Source of the DNA: Emydura subglobosa
Taxonomy: Eukaryota; Chordata; Testudines; Chelidae
Length of the DNA stretch: 64,000 nt
Reading direction: 5' to 3'
Assembly (NCBI GenBank): GCA_007922225.1
Contig: ML679969.1
Coordinates: 14,443,999 to 14,507,998, forward strand
A model generated the notes under the pieces. That model was given only the letters and a program-made list of their open reading frames with translations, searched no databases and was not told the DNA's origin. This document shows, in pieces, positions 30,701-39,394 of this stretch (positions are counted from its first letter, which is position 1; each line of letters starts with the position of its first letter). The position numbers and the translations under genes were made by a program.

Positions 30701-33700
30701 GCTTACCTGAACAATCCCTCGTTTGTACATGGCACATAATATAAAGAGAGAGTCCGATGACCACTCTATGTACTGGATCTGATCCAGGCAAGTGTACAGT
30801 TGAAGGATTTGAAGGTTGTTCACATCTCGAACTATCAAACGGTACTGCACACATGAAGCCTAAATGGAAACAAAAATAAACTGCTTAGCTGATGCACTCA
30901 TATTAGAGTTTTTAACTAAGACTTAAGAGTGCCAGGACTTCTGCTGCATCATTCACCCTGATCTAGAGTTTATTTGTTTTCGATGCACCAGGATTCACAC
31001 CTTTTGATTTGTAGGTTTATTACGAGCTACACTATCAACTGGAAAAGAATGTGAAAAGAGATTAATCCAAAGCAAATGTTAAAAAAAATAGATGGTTTTA
31101 ATGTAAGAGCTTACAAAACTCACCTATAAATGTGTTCAAGGCTGAAGGATGGCAATGTTTGGTTTTAGGCTTTTTTTTTTTTTTTTATTTCAAAAGGCAC
31201 TAAATTTGTATTACATGTAAAAGATTTATAGAATCATTTTTAGGTATCAAGAGTACAAAAACCTTTTCAAACATTTCTAACACAAAACCATTTTTGTTTT
31301 TTTTTAAGCTGACACAATCAACTTGAATCTAGTACATTTTTAAAATGAGTTAAAGTAGTTTCAGATATTGCACAACCCTGACTCGTCCCAGCCAATTTTT
31401 GTGGTTTTACATTCAAATTTTCTTATTTTAAAATGTTTATTCTCTCTCTCATTTTGCTAAGCACTTAAAACACAGGAAACAGACTATAGAGAAAGCATCA
31501 TCAAGTAAACAAACAGAGTAAAAAGGGGCAAGCTATTATAATGAGACTAGTCATAATAATTAAGCAGCTGCTTAAGTATTTTCAGGACTAGGGCTTAAAT
31601 AAGTAAGGGAAAATACCTATTTGTTCCATTAGGATTTTATACCTCAGTTACACATACTTTTGAAAGTATTTTTCATCTATTTAATATTTTCATTTTAATG
31701 CAAAATTGGCTACGGCCTCATTCTGGACTAAGTCAATAACAAGTGATAACACACATGTAAGCAATTGCACAACAGACAGCTTCAGGGAGCAGCAGGGTCA
31801 GGACCTCAAGATTTTAAATAGTGTCTTCTTAAAACAATACAGACAACAGACCTAAGCTTTGCAATTTTTTGTGTTTTGACTTAAAATTGACTAAACCAGT
31901 GCATTAGAAACATTTGGAATTTTTAATTTAATTAAAACATTAAGGGCCAAATCTTGGTCCCACTGAAGTCACTGGGGAAAAGTCTGACCCTGAAAATTCA
32001 ATTTTAGGGCTGAGATCTTGTCTGACAATCAGTTCAAAGTGAAGTTTTTTGTCATGAAGAAATTGATCACCAGTGGGTGTCACTACAATACTTAATATGA
32101 CATCTTTACAGTCAATATAACATCTTTACAGAGCAAAACAGAAGTGAAAACTTGATAAGTTTATATATTGCAACTATAATTGTTTTGCTAAAACTAATTC
32201 TTTAAAAAAGGTTACTTGTGCTTTTTTATCACCTGCAGTATAGAAAACAGATCACAAAGTATGGAGATTTGATTGAAAAATACTAAGTGATATGGTATTT
32301 GTCTTTTCCCTCAGGTATACGATTATGGTAGCACCCAGAGGCCCCAACTGAGATCAGGGCCCTGTTGTGCTAAGCACGGTACAGCAGTCCCTACCCCAAA
32401 GAATTTACAATCTATCTAGACAAGGCAGAAAGTCAGGAGAGGGGAGAGAGATGAAGTCACTTCCCCAACATCAGGAAGTGGGTTAGTGATAGAGCTGGGA
32501 ACAGAACGCAGGTCTCCTGACTCAGAGCAGTGACCTAGCCGCTGCATCACAATGCCTTTCTCTGTAAAATGGTGGCTTTTAAAATTCATTTGAACAATAC
32601 CTTTTATGGATTCTTCCTACTGCTAAACTTATGGCTAATTCTTACACAAAGAAAAACAAGGGAGTGTTTCCCCCCAATAATTATTTCCTCTCAACACAAA
32701 AGTCAGCTTCTTCAAAAGCACCAAGGCCAAAAAATATAGGATGTTTCTGTATTTGTTGTGGGGGTTTTTTTTGTAACAACGACAATCAGACTTTCACAAT
32801 GAATAAGACACTGTAAGGTATGTGAAGGGTCACTTTTCATTAACAAAATCCACACAATATTAATGGCAGTAAGTATACCCTTTTCTCCCCCCACCTTTTT
32901 TTGTTGACTGACGTAGGGCTAAGGAACATTACAACAGTTTAATCTTAAGGACCAATTTTCTATACAATATTTTGATTACACATTAAAAATGTTATTAACA
33001 GCAGTATCAAAGCTGGTTCATGTCTCTTGTTGTTCTGTTATATACACTGGGAATAAGAACAGTTGATAAATCCAAATTTCACTAAAGACTGAAATAGTCT
33101 AGTCTTATTGGGAAACTAAAAAGGTTAGTAAAGTCTCTTAATAAATAAATGGTTGACAGAAATGTAAAATTTCCCAGAAAGATTAAATTGCATTTTTGCT
33201 AGTAAAGTCTTGAATTTTGTGATCAATATTAACGTTGCTTTTGAATGTGTTTAATGTGTCTCAATAATTATACTAATTATGAATTATTTCTGTATGTAAT
33301 TTTAATGCAAAAATGTTGACAAAAATGTACCACTAGTTAGGAACATCAGTACACAATCATTACCTTTAGAATAAAGGTGTGTTCATTAAAATAAAACGTC
33401 GTATTTTAAAGATGTTTACTATTTGATATAACAATTTCATTTTACATTGCAAGACCCCCTCTTTTCTGCCCCGATGACAGATCCTCTAGAGACAAGTAAT
33501 CTCAGTTTCACTTGTGCTTTGTTTTGGATATATTTTAAAATGAGTCACACATTTGCAATGAATACATTTTGGCTAAAGGGTCACTAACCCACATGCATCT
33601 ACAAATTGTTCCTCACTTTAGGGATACGTTTCCTGTCAGTTCAACTGATTCTACATGAGGATGTAATGGGAAAGGTTCTTTAGTGGCTCAAAACCCACAG

Positions 33701-34063
33701 TGCCATTGTTCTGAGAATGCAGCAAAGGCCAGATCCTCCAGAACACAAGCCAGGAGTCCAGGGGCACTGCCTGACACCCAGCCCCCTACATTTCAGAGAA
33801 TCAGATGCTTTGGGAATGGGAAGCAACCTGAACAACTGTGTGAGGGCCCTGCGTTTTTGTTAAGGTGCAGCTCAGCTGGCCCAGGGACCTGCAGAAACGA
33901 GGCAAGTCCCCGCAGAGCCCTGGCTGTACCCTCCCCCACGTCTCGTTTGTCTGCGGGTCTCTCTTGCCAACCGCAGAGCAGCAGGGCCACTCACCAGGTA
34001 CTTCCCGTCCGGCGAGAATTTGCACAGCAGGCTGGAGAACTTAAACACCTCCGAAAAATTCAT
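7328..34063 (-). CDS. WRAP73: WRAP73 (WD repeat-containing, antisense to TP73; WDR8), complete 12-exon gene
   Basis: Twelve minus-strand exons join in frame: 33995-34063, 30707-30859, 30013-30129, 19043-19115, 13750-13853, 13124-13210, 12441-12575, 12279-12356, 10548-10653, 9397-9522, 8246-8437 and 7328-7437. Together they give 450 codons including TAA (449 residues). All splice sites are GT-AG and the phases agree. The product is a WD40 protein; repeat signatures include [85 protein letters not shown] and [15 protein letters not shown]. Known relatives act with SSX2IP at centriolar satellites and spindle poles (yeast Wdr8-Msd1), anchoring microtubule minus ends and supporting ciliogenesis. 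The start ATG has a strong context (GCCCGCCATG). The C-terminus ends about 11 residues earlier than in human (460 aa) and differs there. Intron 3 is the longest, at about 10.9 kb. Confidence 0.96.
8246..8437 (-). CDS. WRAP73: WRAP73 exon 11
   Basis: [64 protein letters not shown]. The acceptor is AACAG|ATAAC and the donor GGAAG|GTAAGG. Confidence 0.95.
9397..9522 (-). CDS. WRAP73: WRAP73 exon 10
   Basis: Completes Tyr 308, then [20 protein letters not shown] and [20 protein letters not shown] plus N. The acceptor is TTCCAG|ATAAC and the donor AAAATG|GTTAGT. Confidence 0.94.
9640..9830 (-). repeat. Ancient MIR/CORE-SINE-like fragment
   Basis: Reverse-oriented remains of a tRNA-derived SINE: a Leu-type core followed by AAGATGTTCCATCCAAAGAT. 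A related fragment occurs at 12816-12905. Confidence 0.5.
10548..10653 (-). CDS. WRAP73: WRAP73 exon 9
   Basis: [20 protein letters not shown], then [15 protein letters not shown] plus one base. The acceptor is TGCAG|ATTGT and the donor AGTAAAT|GTAAGC. It encodes the variable linker between WD blades. Confidence 0.92.
12279..12356 (-). CDS. WRAP73: WRAP73 exon 8
   Basis: [20 protein letters not shown], then IANPRI. The acceptor is AAATAG|GTGCG and the donor AGGATA|GTAAGT. Confidence 0.94.
12441..12575 (-). CDS. WRAP73: WRAP73 exon 7
   Basis: [45 protein letters not shown]. The acceptor is TTACAG|TATAA and the donor GAAAAG|GTAAAA. It is separated from exon 8 by an intron of only 84 bases. 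Confidence 0.95.
12816..12905 (-). repeat. Ancient SINE-like fragment, related to 9632-9725
   Basis: Shares about 90 bases with the copy in intron 9, including ATATTTTGCACTTCT, AAGATGTTCCATC and CTTTGTCTCAACATACCT versus TTTTGTCTTAATATACCT. Both are in WRAP73 introns, in the same orientation. Confidence 0.6.
12985..13022. repeat. Poly-G simple repeat
   Basis: Two long G runs separated by TA lie in WRAP73 intron 6; on the gene strand this is a C-rich tract about 100 bases downstream of the exon 7 side of the intron. It is also a likely sequencing/assembly weak spot. Confidence 0.85.
13124..13210 (-). CDS. WRAP73: WRAP73 exon 6
   Basis: [20 protein letters not shown], then LAVWDTCLE, one WD repeat. 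The acceptor is GGGAAG|CATTT and the donor CTGGAG|GTATGA. Confidence 0.93.
13750..13853 (-). CDS. WRAP73: WRAP73 exon 5
   Basis: [20 protein letters not shown], then [14 protein letters not shown]. The acceptor is GGCAG|GAATA and the donor CTGAGG|GTAAGA. A CR1 insertion starts within about 100 bases upstream of this exon in gene orientation. Confidence 0.94.
13915..15140 (+). mobile_element. Older CR1 LINE fragment, 5' part (interrupted)
   Basis: The plus strand, antisense to WRAP73, carries reverse-transcriptase remnants such as [36 protein letters not shown] and [16 protein letters not shown] sequence, then KFADETKIG near 15060-15090 (FADE in place of the catalytic FADD). Several stops and frameshifts make it dead. 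The same element resumes at 16338 after a younger insertion. Confidence 0.85.
15141..16337 (+). mobile_element. Younger CR1 LINE, 5'-truncated, nested in an older CR1
   Basis: Encodes the C-terminal reverse-transcriptase half: a [18 protein letters not shown] frame with [20 protein letters not shown], then [18 protein letters not shown] at about 15320-15380. The catalytic FADD reads FADN at 15329-15340. It ends in a CR1 3' tail with CTGACCCAGTATGGCC at about 16304-16320 and TTCTTATGT at the junction. It is disrupted by stops. Confidence 0.85.
16338..17058 (+). mobile_element. Older CR1 LINE fragment, 3' part (resumes after nested insertion)
   Basis: Continues the copy that broke off at about 15140: GCATTTTAATGAGGCTAAAT, then TATCTAGGAACAAAGAA, CATGAGCTCCCACTGTGATG and the 3' end TCTGGCCTTGGAATCAATGA. 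The order matches the single-element order of vertebrate CR1, so the two fragments are one older insertion. Confidence 0.8.
17540..17640 (+). repeat. MIR-like SINE fragment
   Basis: Core motif TTTGTCTGTAAAATGGGGAT followed by GTGAGGATT and AAGTGCTATATAAATGC, the order seen in MIR elements. Confidence 0.6.
18438..18700. repeat. Palindromic MITE-like element
   Basis: Internal inverted segments (GCAGCAGGGAGGCAGCAGAG versus CTCTCTGCCTCCCCCCTGCC) and outer matches around ACATGCCCAG / GTGGGCATGT suggest a foldback element. Its ends are not certain. Confidence 0.4.
19043..19115 (-). CDS. WRAP73: WRAP73 exon 4
   Basis: [20 protein letters not shown], then ACQH plus one base of a Gly codon. The acceptor is AACAG|CTGCG and the donor GCACG|GTGAGT. 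It stands alone between two large introns. Confidence 0.94.
19806..19874. repeat. Short palindromic repeat, GGCCTAGATCC-type ends
   Basis: Starts GGCCTAGATCCTCAAAG and ends GGATCTGGACC, with CCACTGAAATCAA in the middle. It is a foldback of a dispersed family seen again at several places in this window. Confidence 0.6.
21118..21510 (+). mobile_element. hAT-type MITE (copy A) with 8-bp target duplication
   Basis: The terminal inverted repeats are CGGTGGCTCTCAACC and, at the other end, the complement of CAGTTGCTCTCAAAC. Flanks are GTCTATAA (21110-21117) and GTCTTTAA (21511-21518), an 8-bp duplication with one mismatch. It fits the hAT/Ac-type target pattern nTnnnnAn. No transposase frame is present. 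A second copy lies at 56864. Confidence 0.85.
22640..22795 (-). mobile_element. CR1 LINE 3'-end fragment
   Basis: Begins GAGTCATAGAGTTTAATGCC and AGAAGGGACTAGTTCATCTA, then CTGACTTCCTGTATATCA. This is the reverse complement of a typical CR1 3' end, heavily 5'-truncated. Confidence 0.7.
24085..24350 (+). repeat. MIR-like SINE, with a palindromic insert
   Basis: GGAAGTCAGGAGACCTGAG, then CCACCTGTAGAATAGGAAGA and TTTGAGAAGTACTTTGAAAT resemble MIR 5', core and 3' parts in order. A foldback piece with GGGTGCCTAACAT / AGTGCCTAAAG is embedded at about 24165-24230. Confidence 0.45.
29224..29350. repeat. Short palindromic repeat (GGCCCTTATCCTGCAAG type)
   Basis: Left half CCTGCAAGCACTAGCACATG with TGCTTAATTTT. 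Right half AAAGTTAAGCATATG with GTCTGCAGGTCAGG. The two halves are imperfect reverse complements around a CACTAAAATCAATAAGAC centre. Confidence 0.65.
30013..30129 (-). CDS. WRAP73: WRAP73 exon 3
   Basis: Residues 75-113: [20 protein letters not shown], then [19 protein letters not shown]. The acceptor is CCTAG|GTCTG and the donor TTTCAC|GTAAGC. Confidence 0.95.
30707..30859 (-). CDS. WRAP73: WRAP73 exon 2
   Basis: Residues 24-74: [51 protein letters not shown]. The acceptor is TTTAG|GCTTC and the donor GTTCAG|GTAAGC. Confidence 0.95.
31944..31990. repeat. Short palindromic repeat fragment (GGGCCAAATCTTGG type)
   Basis: GGGCCAAATCTTGGTCCCAC, TGAAGTCACTGGGG and then TCTGACCCT. Same class as 38863-38959 and 62733-62804, partial. 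Confidence 0.5.
32317..32560 (-). repeat. Amniote MIR/CORE-SINE-like element
   Basis: GTAGCACCCAGAGGCCCC, TTGTGCTAAGCACGGTAC and AATTTACAATCTATC are followed by the tRNA-like half in reverse: AAGTCACTTCCCCAACATC and CGCAGGTCTCCTGACTC. Pieces of the same family occur near 48525-48612 and 50805-50985. Confidence 0.65.
33995..34063 (-). CDS. WRAP73: WRAP73 exon 1 (coding part)
   Basis: Encodes [20 protein letters not shown] and KYL (residues 1-23). The donor is TACCTG|GTGAGT. It lies within a CpG island. Confidence 0.95.
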
Positions 34064-34472
34064 GGCGGGCTCCAGAGAACAGCCACGGGGAGTTGTTAAC
34101 GGACGGGGTGCACGGTCCCCAAGGGCAGCGGCCAGCCGGTGTCACCCAGCTTGGGGGAGGGGGCAGGGCCAAGCCGGTGTCACCCAGACCTGGGGGTGGG
34201 CTGGTGGGGGCAGCCAGGCCCCAGCGCGGCCTACTCAGTTTCCCTGACGACGCGGCCTGCCACAGAACCGCAGCCGGGGACCCGAGCCCACGACTCTGAG
34301 TTTAAGTGGGGCGGGGAGGCGCGTACGCCCAGCCCGATTCAAACTCGCCCGCTCCCCGCTCCTCCTGGTCGCCGGCTCCAACCGCCACCGCTGCCTGCTC
34401 GGGCCGGAAGCGGGAAGGAGGCTGCCAGGAACTCGGGCGGCCTATCGGGAGCCCGGCCCGCCCCGGGGCAGC

Positions 34473-34486
34473 CTGGGAGTTGTAGT
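34473..34486 (-). promoter_or_regulatory. ZNF143 (Staf)-type element
   Basis: The minus strand reads ACTACAACTCCCAG, a full match to the ACTACAnnTCCCAG core bound by ZNF143/THAP11. It is about 410 bases upstream of the WRAP73 start codon inside the CpG island, a typical position. Confidence 0.7.
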
Positions 34487-34544
34487 CCCGTCCCAGCTGC
34501 TGGGAAGTGCGGGGGAGTAGGTACCACTGCACGGGGGGGGGATG

Positions 34545-34745
34545 CGACAAACAGACAGACAGGTGCATCTGTGGGACAGACAGACAGGGGCGTGCGTGGG
34601 GCAGACGAAGAGACAGACCCAGGGGTACCAGAAAGAGCGGTGACATAGTATTGTGTAGACCAGACAGACAGGGTATGTATGGGACAGAGAGGCGGACAGG
34701 CGCGGTGTGTGGGGGACGGACAGACGATGTGTGAGGACAGGCAGG
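34545..34745 (+). repeat. Degenerate GACAGACAGG minisatellite-like array
   Basis: GGGACAGACAGACAGGGGCG, GACAGACCCAGGGG, CCAGACAGACAGGG, GGACAGAGAGGCGGACAGG, GGACGGACAGACG and GGACAGGCAGGG recur every 30-50 bases, with TGTGTGGG-like spacers. It flanks the WRAP73 CpG island. Confidence 0.75.
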
Positions 34746-36284
34746 GTCTGGAGGCAGGCAGAGGCTGCAGGCTGAGTATGTTGACTGGACTGTCAGTGCC
34801 TCCAGGGGCCCTGGAAGGGTTTGTATGGTGGGGACGCTGAGAGCCAGTGAACCAAACTGTGAGCCCTGCATATGATGGAAACTACTTCAAGCCACATTCA
34901 GCACCCGCAGCACGCCTGGTTCCAGCACCTCTGTCTGAATTATTTTGCAGCTCCTGGCGCTGGGGAGGGGCCAGGGAATTCGGGGGGGCGAGATCCCCTG
35001 CTATGCACAGGGAGCTGGTGACCTCTCCAGAGCTAGGTGTCTCCTGGGCATCCTCCTCCCACCACTGCAGGAGCGGGCTGGTGCAGAATAACGCCGGGAA
35101 ATGTCTGGCAGCCTCCCAGGCGTTAATCTGGTCACGCAGCTATTAATCCATTTGCAGGTGCCTCCTGCAGCGACAGAGCACCCGTTACTTTCATCCTGAA
35201 CAGGCGGGATAGCGTCTGTTTGCCGCCAGCCCAGCTGTCTGTATCTTTGCAATGTGAAAGGAACTCCTGCCTATGAATTTACCCTTGGAACCCTTTGGTA
35301 TTAGTTATTTACACAAAATACACATAAGCAAGGTAAAGAAATCTCACGTTTTGGTTCTGGTCCTAAAGCTTTTAATTTGTTTCCATTCATTTTCGGTGAA
35401 ATTTGCTAATTTTCGGTTATTTTTTCCAGTTTTCCCCTTCAATTTTCTCTCCCTCCGCCATAACAATCCCGAACCCCTGTTTTTTTCCGTCTTTCTGAAC
35501 AATATTTTAAATATAATCTTTTAAAATAATTTTCTTTCCACCGTTTTTATCTATGAAATAAATTAGGACATAGTTAATGTTACAGTTCAGAGCTGCTGTT
35601 TTTTCTTGGCACCTCACTGCTTTATGTTTTGTTTACAATCCGACTGGAAGCATCCAACTCTAAATATATTATTATATACAATCACATCCGTTTTTCAACG
35701 AATGCGTCACTAAACCTTTCAGATTTTTTTTACCAGAATGGTTTACAATTACTAAATAATGTATGTGGACCACACAATAAGTGCGGTAACTGTCTAAAAT
35801 AATGCAATGATTTTCTGCTCAAAAATTTACAAAAATAAAACGAATCACATTTTTATGACAAGTTATTTAAAAATACTTTCGGTGATGTCAAATAATTCAG
35901 TGAAATTTAATTAACAATGCGGGGGAAGGGGGGGTTGTTTGTGTATTTACTTTATACACCTGCAATCTGACCTAATCCTGATCCAGATGTTTAAATCGTA
36001 GGTAAATGACAGGTAGGACGAAGTATTTCCGCTAACTTTATATTATAAAAAGCCCTTTCAGCAAAACTTGTGTACACAGATGGATATTTTAAGGGCTCCA
36101 TCCTGGGGAGTTTTGCCAAAGTAAAGACTGCAGGCTAGCCTCCTTATTAATTATTATTATTGTTCATTGTTGTTGTTATGGCCCAGGACGCCATTGTGCT
36201 ATAATGCTGGTTATACAGAACCATCGCTGATATTAAAATAAGGAATAGCATCGCCACCTTTGCAATAATAATAGTTTGAATCTG
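34746..36284. other. Intergenic, WRAP73 upstream region
   Basis: GC-rich until about 35250 (some CpG), then a sharp switch to AT-rich DNA from 35280. No gene, RNA or clear repeat is recognised. Confidence 0.55.
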
Positions 36285-36482
36285 CAAAAACAAGGAGAGT
36301 CCTGTAGCATCTTAAAGACTAACAAATTTCTGCGGGCATAATAAGCTTTCGTGGGCTGCAACCCACTCCGTCAGATGTAGCCCACGAAAGCTTTTGCCCG
36401 CAGAAATGTGTTAGTCTTTAAGGTGCTACAGGTCTGCCTTGTTTTTGCTGTATGCAGACTAACACAGCTACCCCTCTGAACA
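36285..36482 (+). mobile_element. Foldback (inverted-repeat) MITE
   Basis: Arms of about 65-70 bases: left 36285-36357 (CAAAAACAAGG, CCTGTAGCATCTTAAAGAC, TTTCGTGGGCT) and right 36377-36447, its near-perfect reverse complement (CTTTAAGGTGCTACAGG, CCTTGTTTTTG). The loop is about 20 bases. A tail, CAGACTAACACAGCTACCCC, runs to 36482. It is a dispersed reptile-type element without coding capacity. Confidence 0.85.
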
Positions 36483-37380
36483 TTTTAAATCTGAAAATTG
36501 TCAGTTTAACAATGTAAGATTAAAGTAAAAGGATTCTTCTCCTAACAGATGAATGAGGGTGAGGGGCATTATACCAGACACAAAACATATGTTAATAATT
36601 CTCTCCTGCTTTGAATTTGCTATTTATTTTAATTTCTGTAGCAATGGGTTTTATTTTCTCTAGTTTGATACCAGAATTGGGTGCCAGTAGCTGACATACA
36701 TTTTCTCTATTTGGTTTCCTGGAAATAGGTTTAGAACATTAACAAAATAAATAAATAAAGCCCCGATGTATCGGTCACATACACGAGAAAATATGAATGT
36801 GTATCTTGCAGAAAAAGAGTGATGCTTCCTTGCAACGATTGATTTCCATGTTCTTGCATTTCGCAAGGTAAAAACCCTGACAGTTCGCGTACGTTTCCTA
36901 TTGTTCCCTCCCGTGTATTCTGCGTGTGACTGCTTTGCATTATTTCTAATTGCTTGAATGATGTATTCTCAATTGTTGGTGAACCTCGATTCCAATGTTG
37001 TGTTTAAAAGTCCCGGGGAGATGTTTAAAATAAAATCCCTCTTGGAAAAAGATCAGAAATATCTGCAAGCTCTTTTTAGAGCTCAGCCTCCTCCGCTTGT
37101 CGTTTTAAAAGCATACGAGTTGGGGTCGGAGTCGGGGGGGGGGTTACGCCTGGATCCTCTTTGAAAGGACATTTTAGTGCTGGAGAGTTGGTGGTCAGGG
37201 GGGTGGTGGAGGTGAATATGTGAATCGTAGCCTGGAGGAAAAGTGCAAAAAGTCTGATCTCAGCAGCCTGGGAGACGATGGCTGGGTTCCCAGAGATCTG
37301 TGTGTTTGGCTAGACACTGACAGAGAGGATACCTGTCGGGGCGTCTCTGCCTTTGAATGAGGTCCCTCTATAGACCCCCT
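36483..37380. other. Upstream flank of putative TP73 promoter
   Basis: AT-rich to about 37070, then increasingly G-rich. No recognised gene. A short open frame at 36958-37164 has no family resemblance. Confidence 0.5.
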
Positions 37381-38340
37381 TTCCCCCCCCCCATACCAGG
37401 CACACAGGTCAGCCCCAAGAGCCTCTTCTGCGCTCAGCTCGCCTGTCTCCCGGACACGCAGGTGGGGCAGCTGGGTGTGTGCAGGCCCCAGGAGCTTTGG
37501 CTCTGGAGGAGGGAGACGGGCTCTGTCTGGACCCGGCTCGGAACCATCGAGCGAGGGCTGTTGAGGCTGCTGCCTCCTTTCGCCTAGTCCAGGGGTTGCC
37601 CCTGGCCCGTGTCTTTGCAGAGCTCATCCCTCCCCCCTCCGCCCTCCCCCACGGCGGGAAGCCGCTCCCGTCCAGTCCCTTCCCGCCCGCACAGCGCCGA
37701 ACGGCGGCCACACGCCTCCAGCCCGCGGCTGGCCCCCGGCGCACCCACGCCCCAGCCGCCTCTGAGTCCGGGCTCGGCCCCCGGCTGCAGCGCGGGCAGG
37801 AAGGGGTTAAGGAGGCGCTGTGTACCGGGGCCCCCGGGAGCCGGCAGGGGTGGCTGGGCTGTGGCAAAGAGGAGGAGGAGGAGGAGGAGGTGACACCAGC
37901 CCGGGCAGAGTGCAGCCTGGCTCCCGCCCTGCCCGGGGCACCGGTGCCATCCCGGGCCGGAGGCGCCTCCGGCCATCGCCTGCCTTTGCGCACAGAGCCG
38001 CCGCCGCCGCAGCCAGGTAGGGCGGCCTCCTGCACGTGGCATCCGCCGGGGCTCGGCCCGCGCTCCCTGCCGGACGCGGGAGGGGTGGCGGGCACTGCCC
38101 GAGCAGCCGAGGGCGGCCAGAGCGAGCCCGGTGTGGGGCGGGGGCACGTGTCTTAGGTCGGCTTCCCTGTGCTGGGCGGGGAGGGGGAATCAGGACTCTG
38201 CTCTCCCTCTTCCAGTCCTGTCCTCACCGGGGCAGGGATCAGCCCTTTGCAGGAAGCAGAGCTGCAATACTCTTCCCTCTGTGCTTCCAGGCTCCTCCAG
38301 AGCCCTCTCAGCGGCGATCCTGAAAGGAGGGGAAAACACT
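37380..38340 (+). promoter_or_regulatory. TP73: Large CpG island, putative TP73 (TA) promoter
   Basis: About 950 bases of CpG-dense, GC-rich sequence, head to head with WRAP73 at about 3.5 kb. Human TP73 lies in the same place and orientation relative to WRAP73, and its TA promoter is a CpG island. The identification rests on gene order and composition, not on coding sequence. A (GGA)n run lies at 37869-37891 and a (CCG)n run at 37998-38010. Confidence 0.6.
37560..38016 (+). other. TP73: Putative TP73 noncoding exon 1 (3' end at splice donor)
   Basis: A strong donor, GCAGCCAG|GTAGGG, occurs at 38016/38017 at the downstream side of the CpG island, preceded by the (CCG)n run. In vertebrate TP73 the first exon of the TA form is untranslated and is followed by a very long intron; that is family knowledge. 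The 5' boundary is a guess. Long open frames through this exon reflect the absence of AT-rich stops and are not judged coding. Confidence 0.45.
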
Positions 38341-38862
38341 CAAGGGGGAGGGAAGCAGGATCATATTTTAAAGCTATTTGTCATCTCGGGTTTAAGCAAC
38401 TCTTTCTCTCTTCCTCCCCTTCCCCATGTCATCGCCTGGTGAGTTCTTCAAACTTCATTCTCAATACCGGACTATTCAGGCAGATCTCCGCCCCAGCTTT
38501 TCATTTCACCTGGGCCTGGCCAGGCCAGCTCAAAGTAGGTTGAGCCAAGAAGAATAGGACGTTTGTTGCAGAATGTGTTTGGGTCTGCATTTATTTATAC
38601 ACAATGGTCTCCACACAAATGTGTAAGACAAATGCAGACATATGTATAGTGATTCCTTGTTCTCCCTGTGATTGAGAGCTGATGTCTTATATGTAGTAGC
38701 CTCAGGTCACTGATTTGAGCATTGTTTGTTCCAATCAAAAAGTCTCTCAAACTGGAAGTGGTGAGATGAGATTGAACAGTGGGATGTTTACAGCAGCTTC
38801 CCTAGATCTGGTGTTTGCAAGCTGATGCTTTGGAAACTGGTGACTATGAATTCAGTAACTAT

Positions 38863-38959
38863 GACCTTGATTCTCACTTAGGCTGGAATAGTTTCACTGA
38901 AGTCAATGGTGATATAGGGCAGTGTAAAACTGGTGGAAGCAAGAGGAGAATCAGGCCCT
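38863..38959. repeat. Short palindromic repeat (CCTTGATTCTC type)
   Basis: CCTTGATTCTCACTTAGGC on the left and GAGGAGAATCAGGCCCTG on the right, around the centre CACTGAAGTCAATGGTGAT. Same structural class as 39395-39706 and 62733-62804. Confidence 0.65.
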
Positions 38960-39394
38960 GTTTCTTGTTGTATATGGGGTGTGGGAACACTGTCTGGGAG
39001 TGGCCTGGGATCGAACCCTGGTTGTTCTGGCCTGAGGTCATTGTGAAGATGTCATTCTCATTTTGTGGGGGTGCAGGGAGGAGTAGAGAGGAGGGGAAGC
39101 ATCCATCCCCCATAGCTTCCGCAACTGCTGGCCTCAGAATGGCAGTCTCCAACTCAGAGCCAGGGTGATGGTGTTGTCTTGAATCTGTTGCTGGGTTGTG
39201 GGATGAGGATTTACACATCAGAATCTCCAGGGCTGTAAATGTAATCTGGTTGCAAGCTTTCAAAGTGGTTGGTTTCTAGCAGGTTATATTTGAAGGGGGT
39301 GAATGGGAAAGAATGTTTTGTGAAATAAGTAAAGTAATGCTCCTTGCCCAAAAAGATGTTCTGGTCAAAGCAGGACAGACTTGTAACACTACTA

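Larger units (their letters stand above)
30860..33994 (-). other. WRAP73: WRAP73 intron 1
   Basis: 3.1 kb of AT-rich sequence with T-runs (31171-31187), the palindrome fragment and the SINE listed separately. GC content rises from about 33800 into the CpG island. No other exon is seen. Intron 2 (30130-30706) likewise holds nothing recognisable. Confidence 0.75.
33870..34540 (-). promoter_or_regulatory. WRAP73: WRAP73 CpG-island promoter region
   Basis: CpG-dense sequence surrounds exon 1 and about 450 bases upstream. It contains GGCCGGAAGCGGGAAGG at 34402-34418 (ETS-like and E2F-like cores) and a ZNF143-type motif at 34473-34486. No TATA box is seen. The transcription start is inferred between about 34090 and 34450. 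Confidence 0.65.

Noticed and set aside
34302..34871. 189-codon minus-strand open frame upstream of WRAP73
   Set aside because: It is composed of the complement of the GACAGACAGG array and CpG island. There is no family resemblance, and the WRAP73 start at 34063 has a much better context.
37409..38156. Several long open frames (up to 228 codons) on both strands over 37.4-38.2 kb
   Set aside because: They lie in a CpG island where stop codons are rare, overlap on both strands, encode low-complexity Pro/Ala/Gly/Arg, and match no family I recognise.
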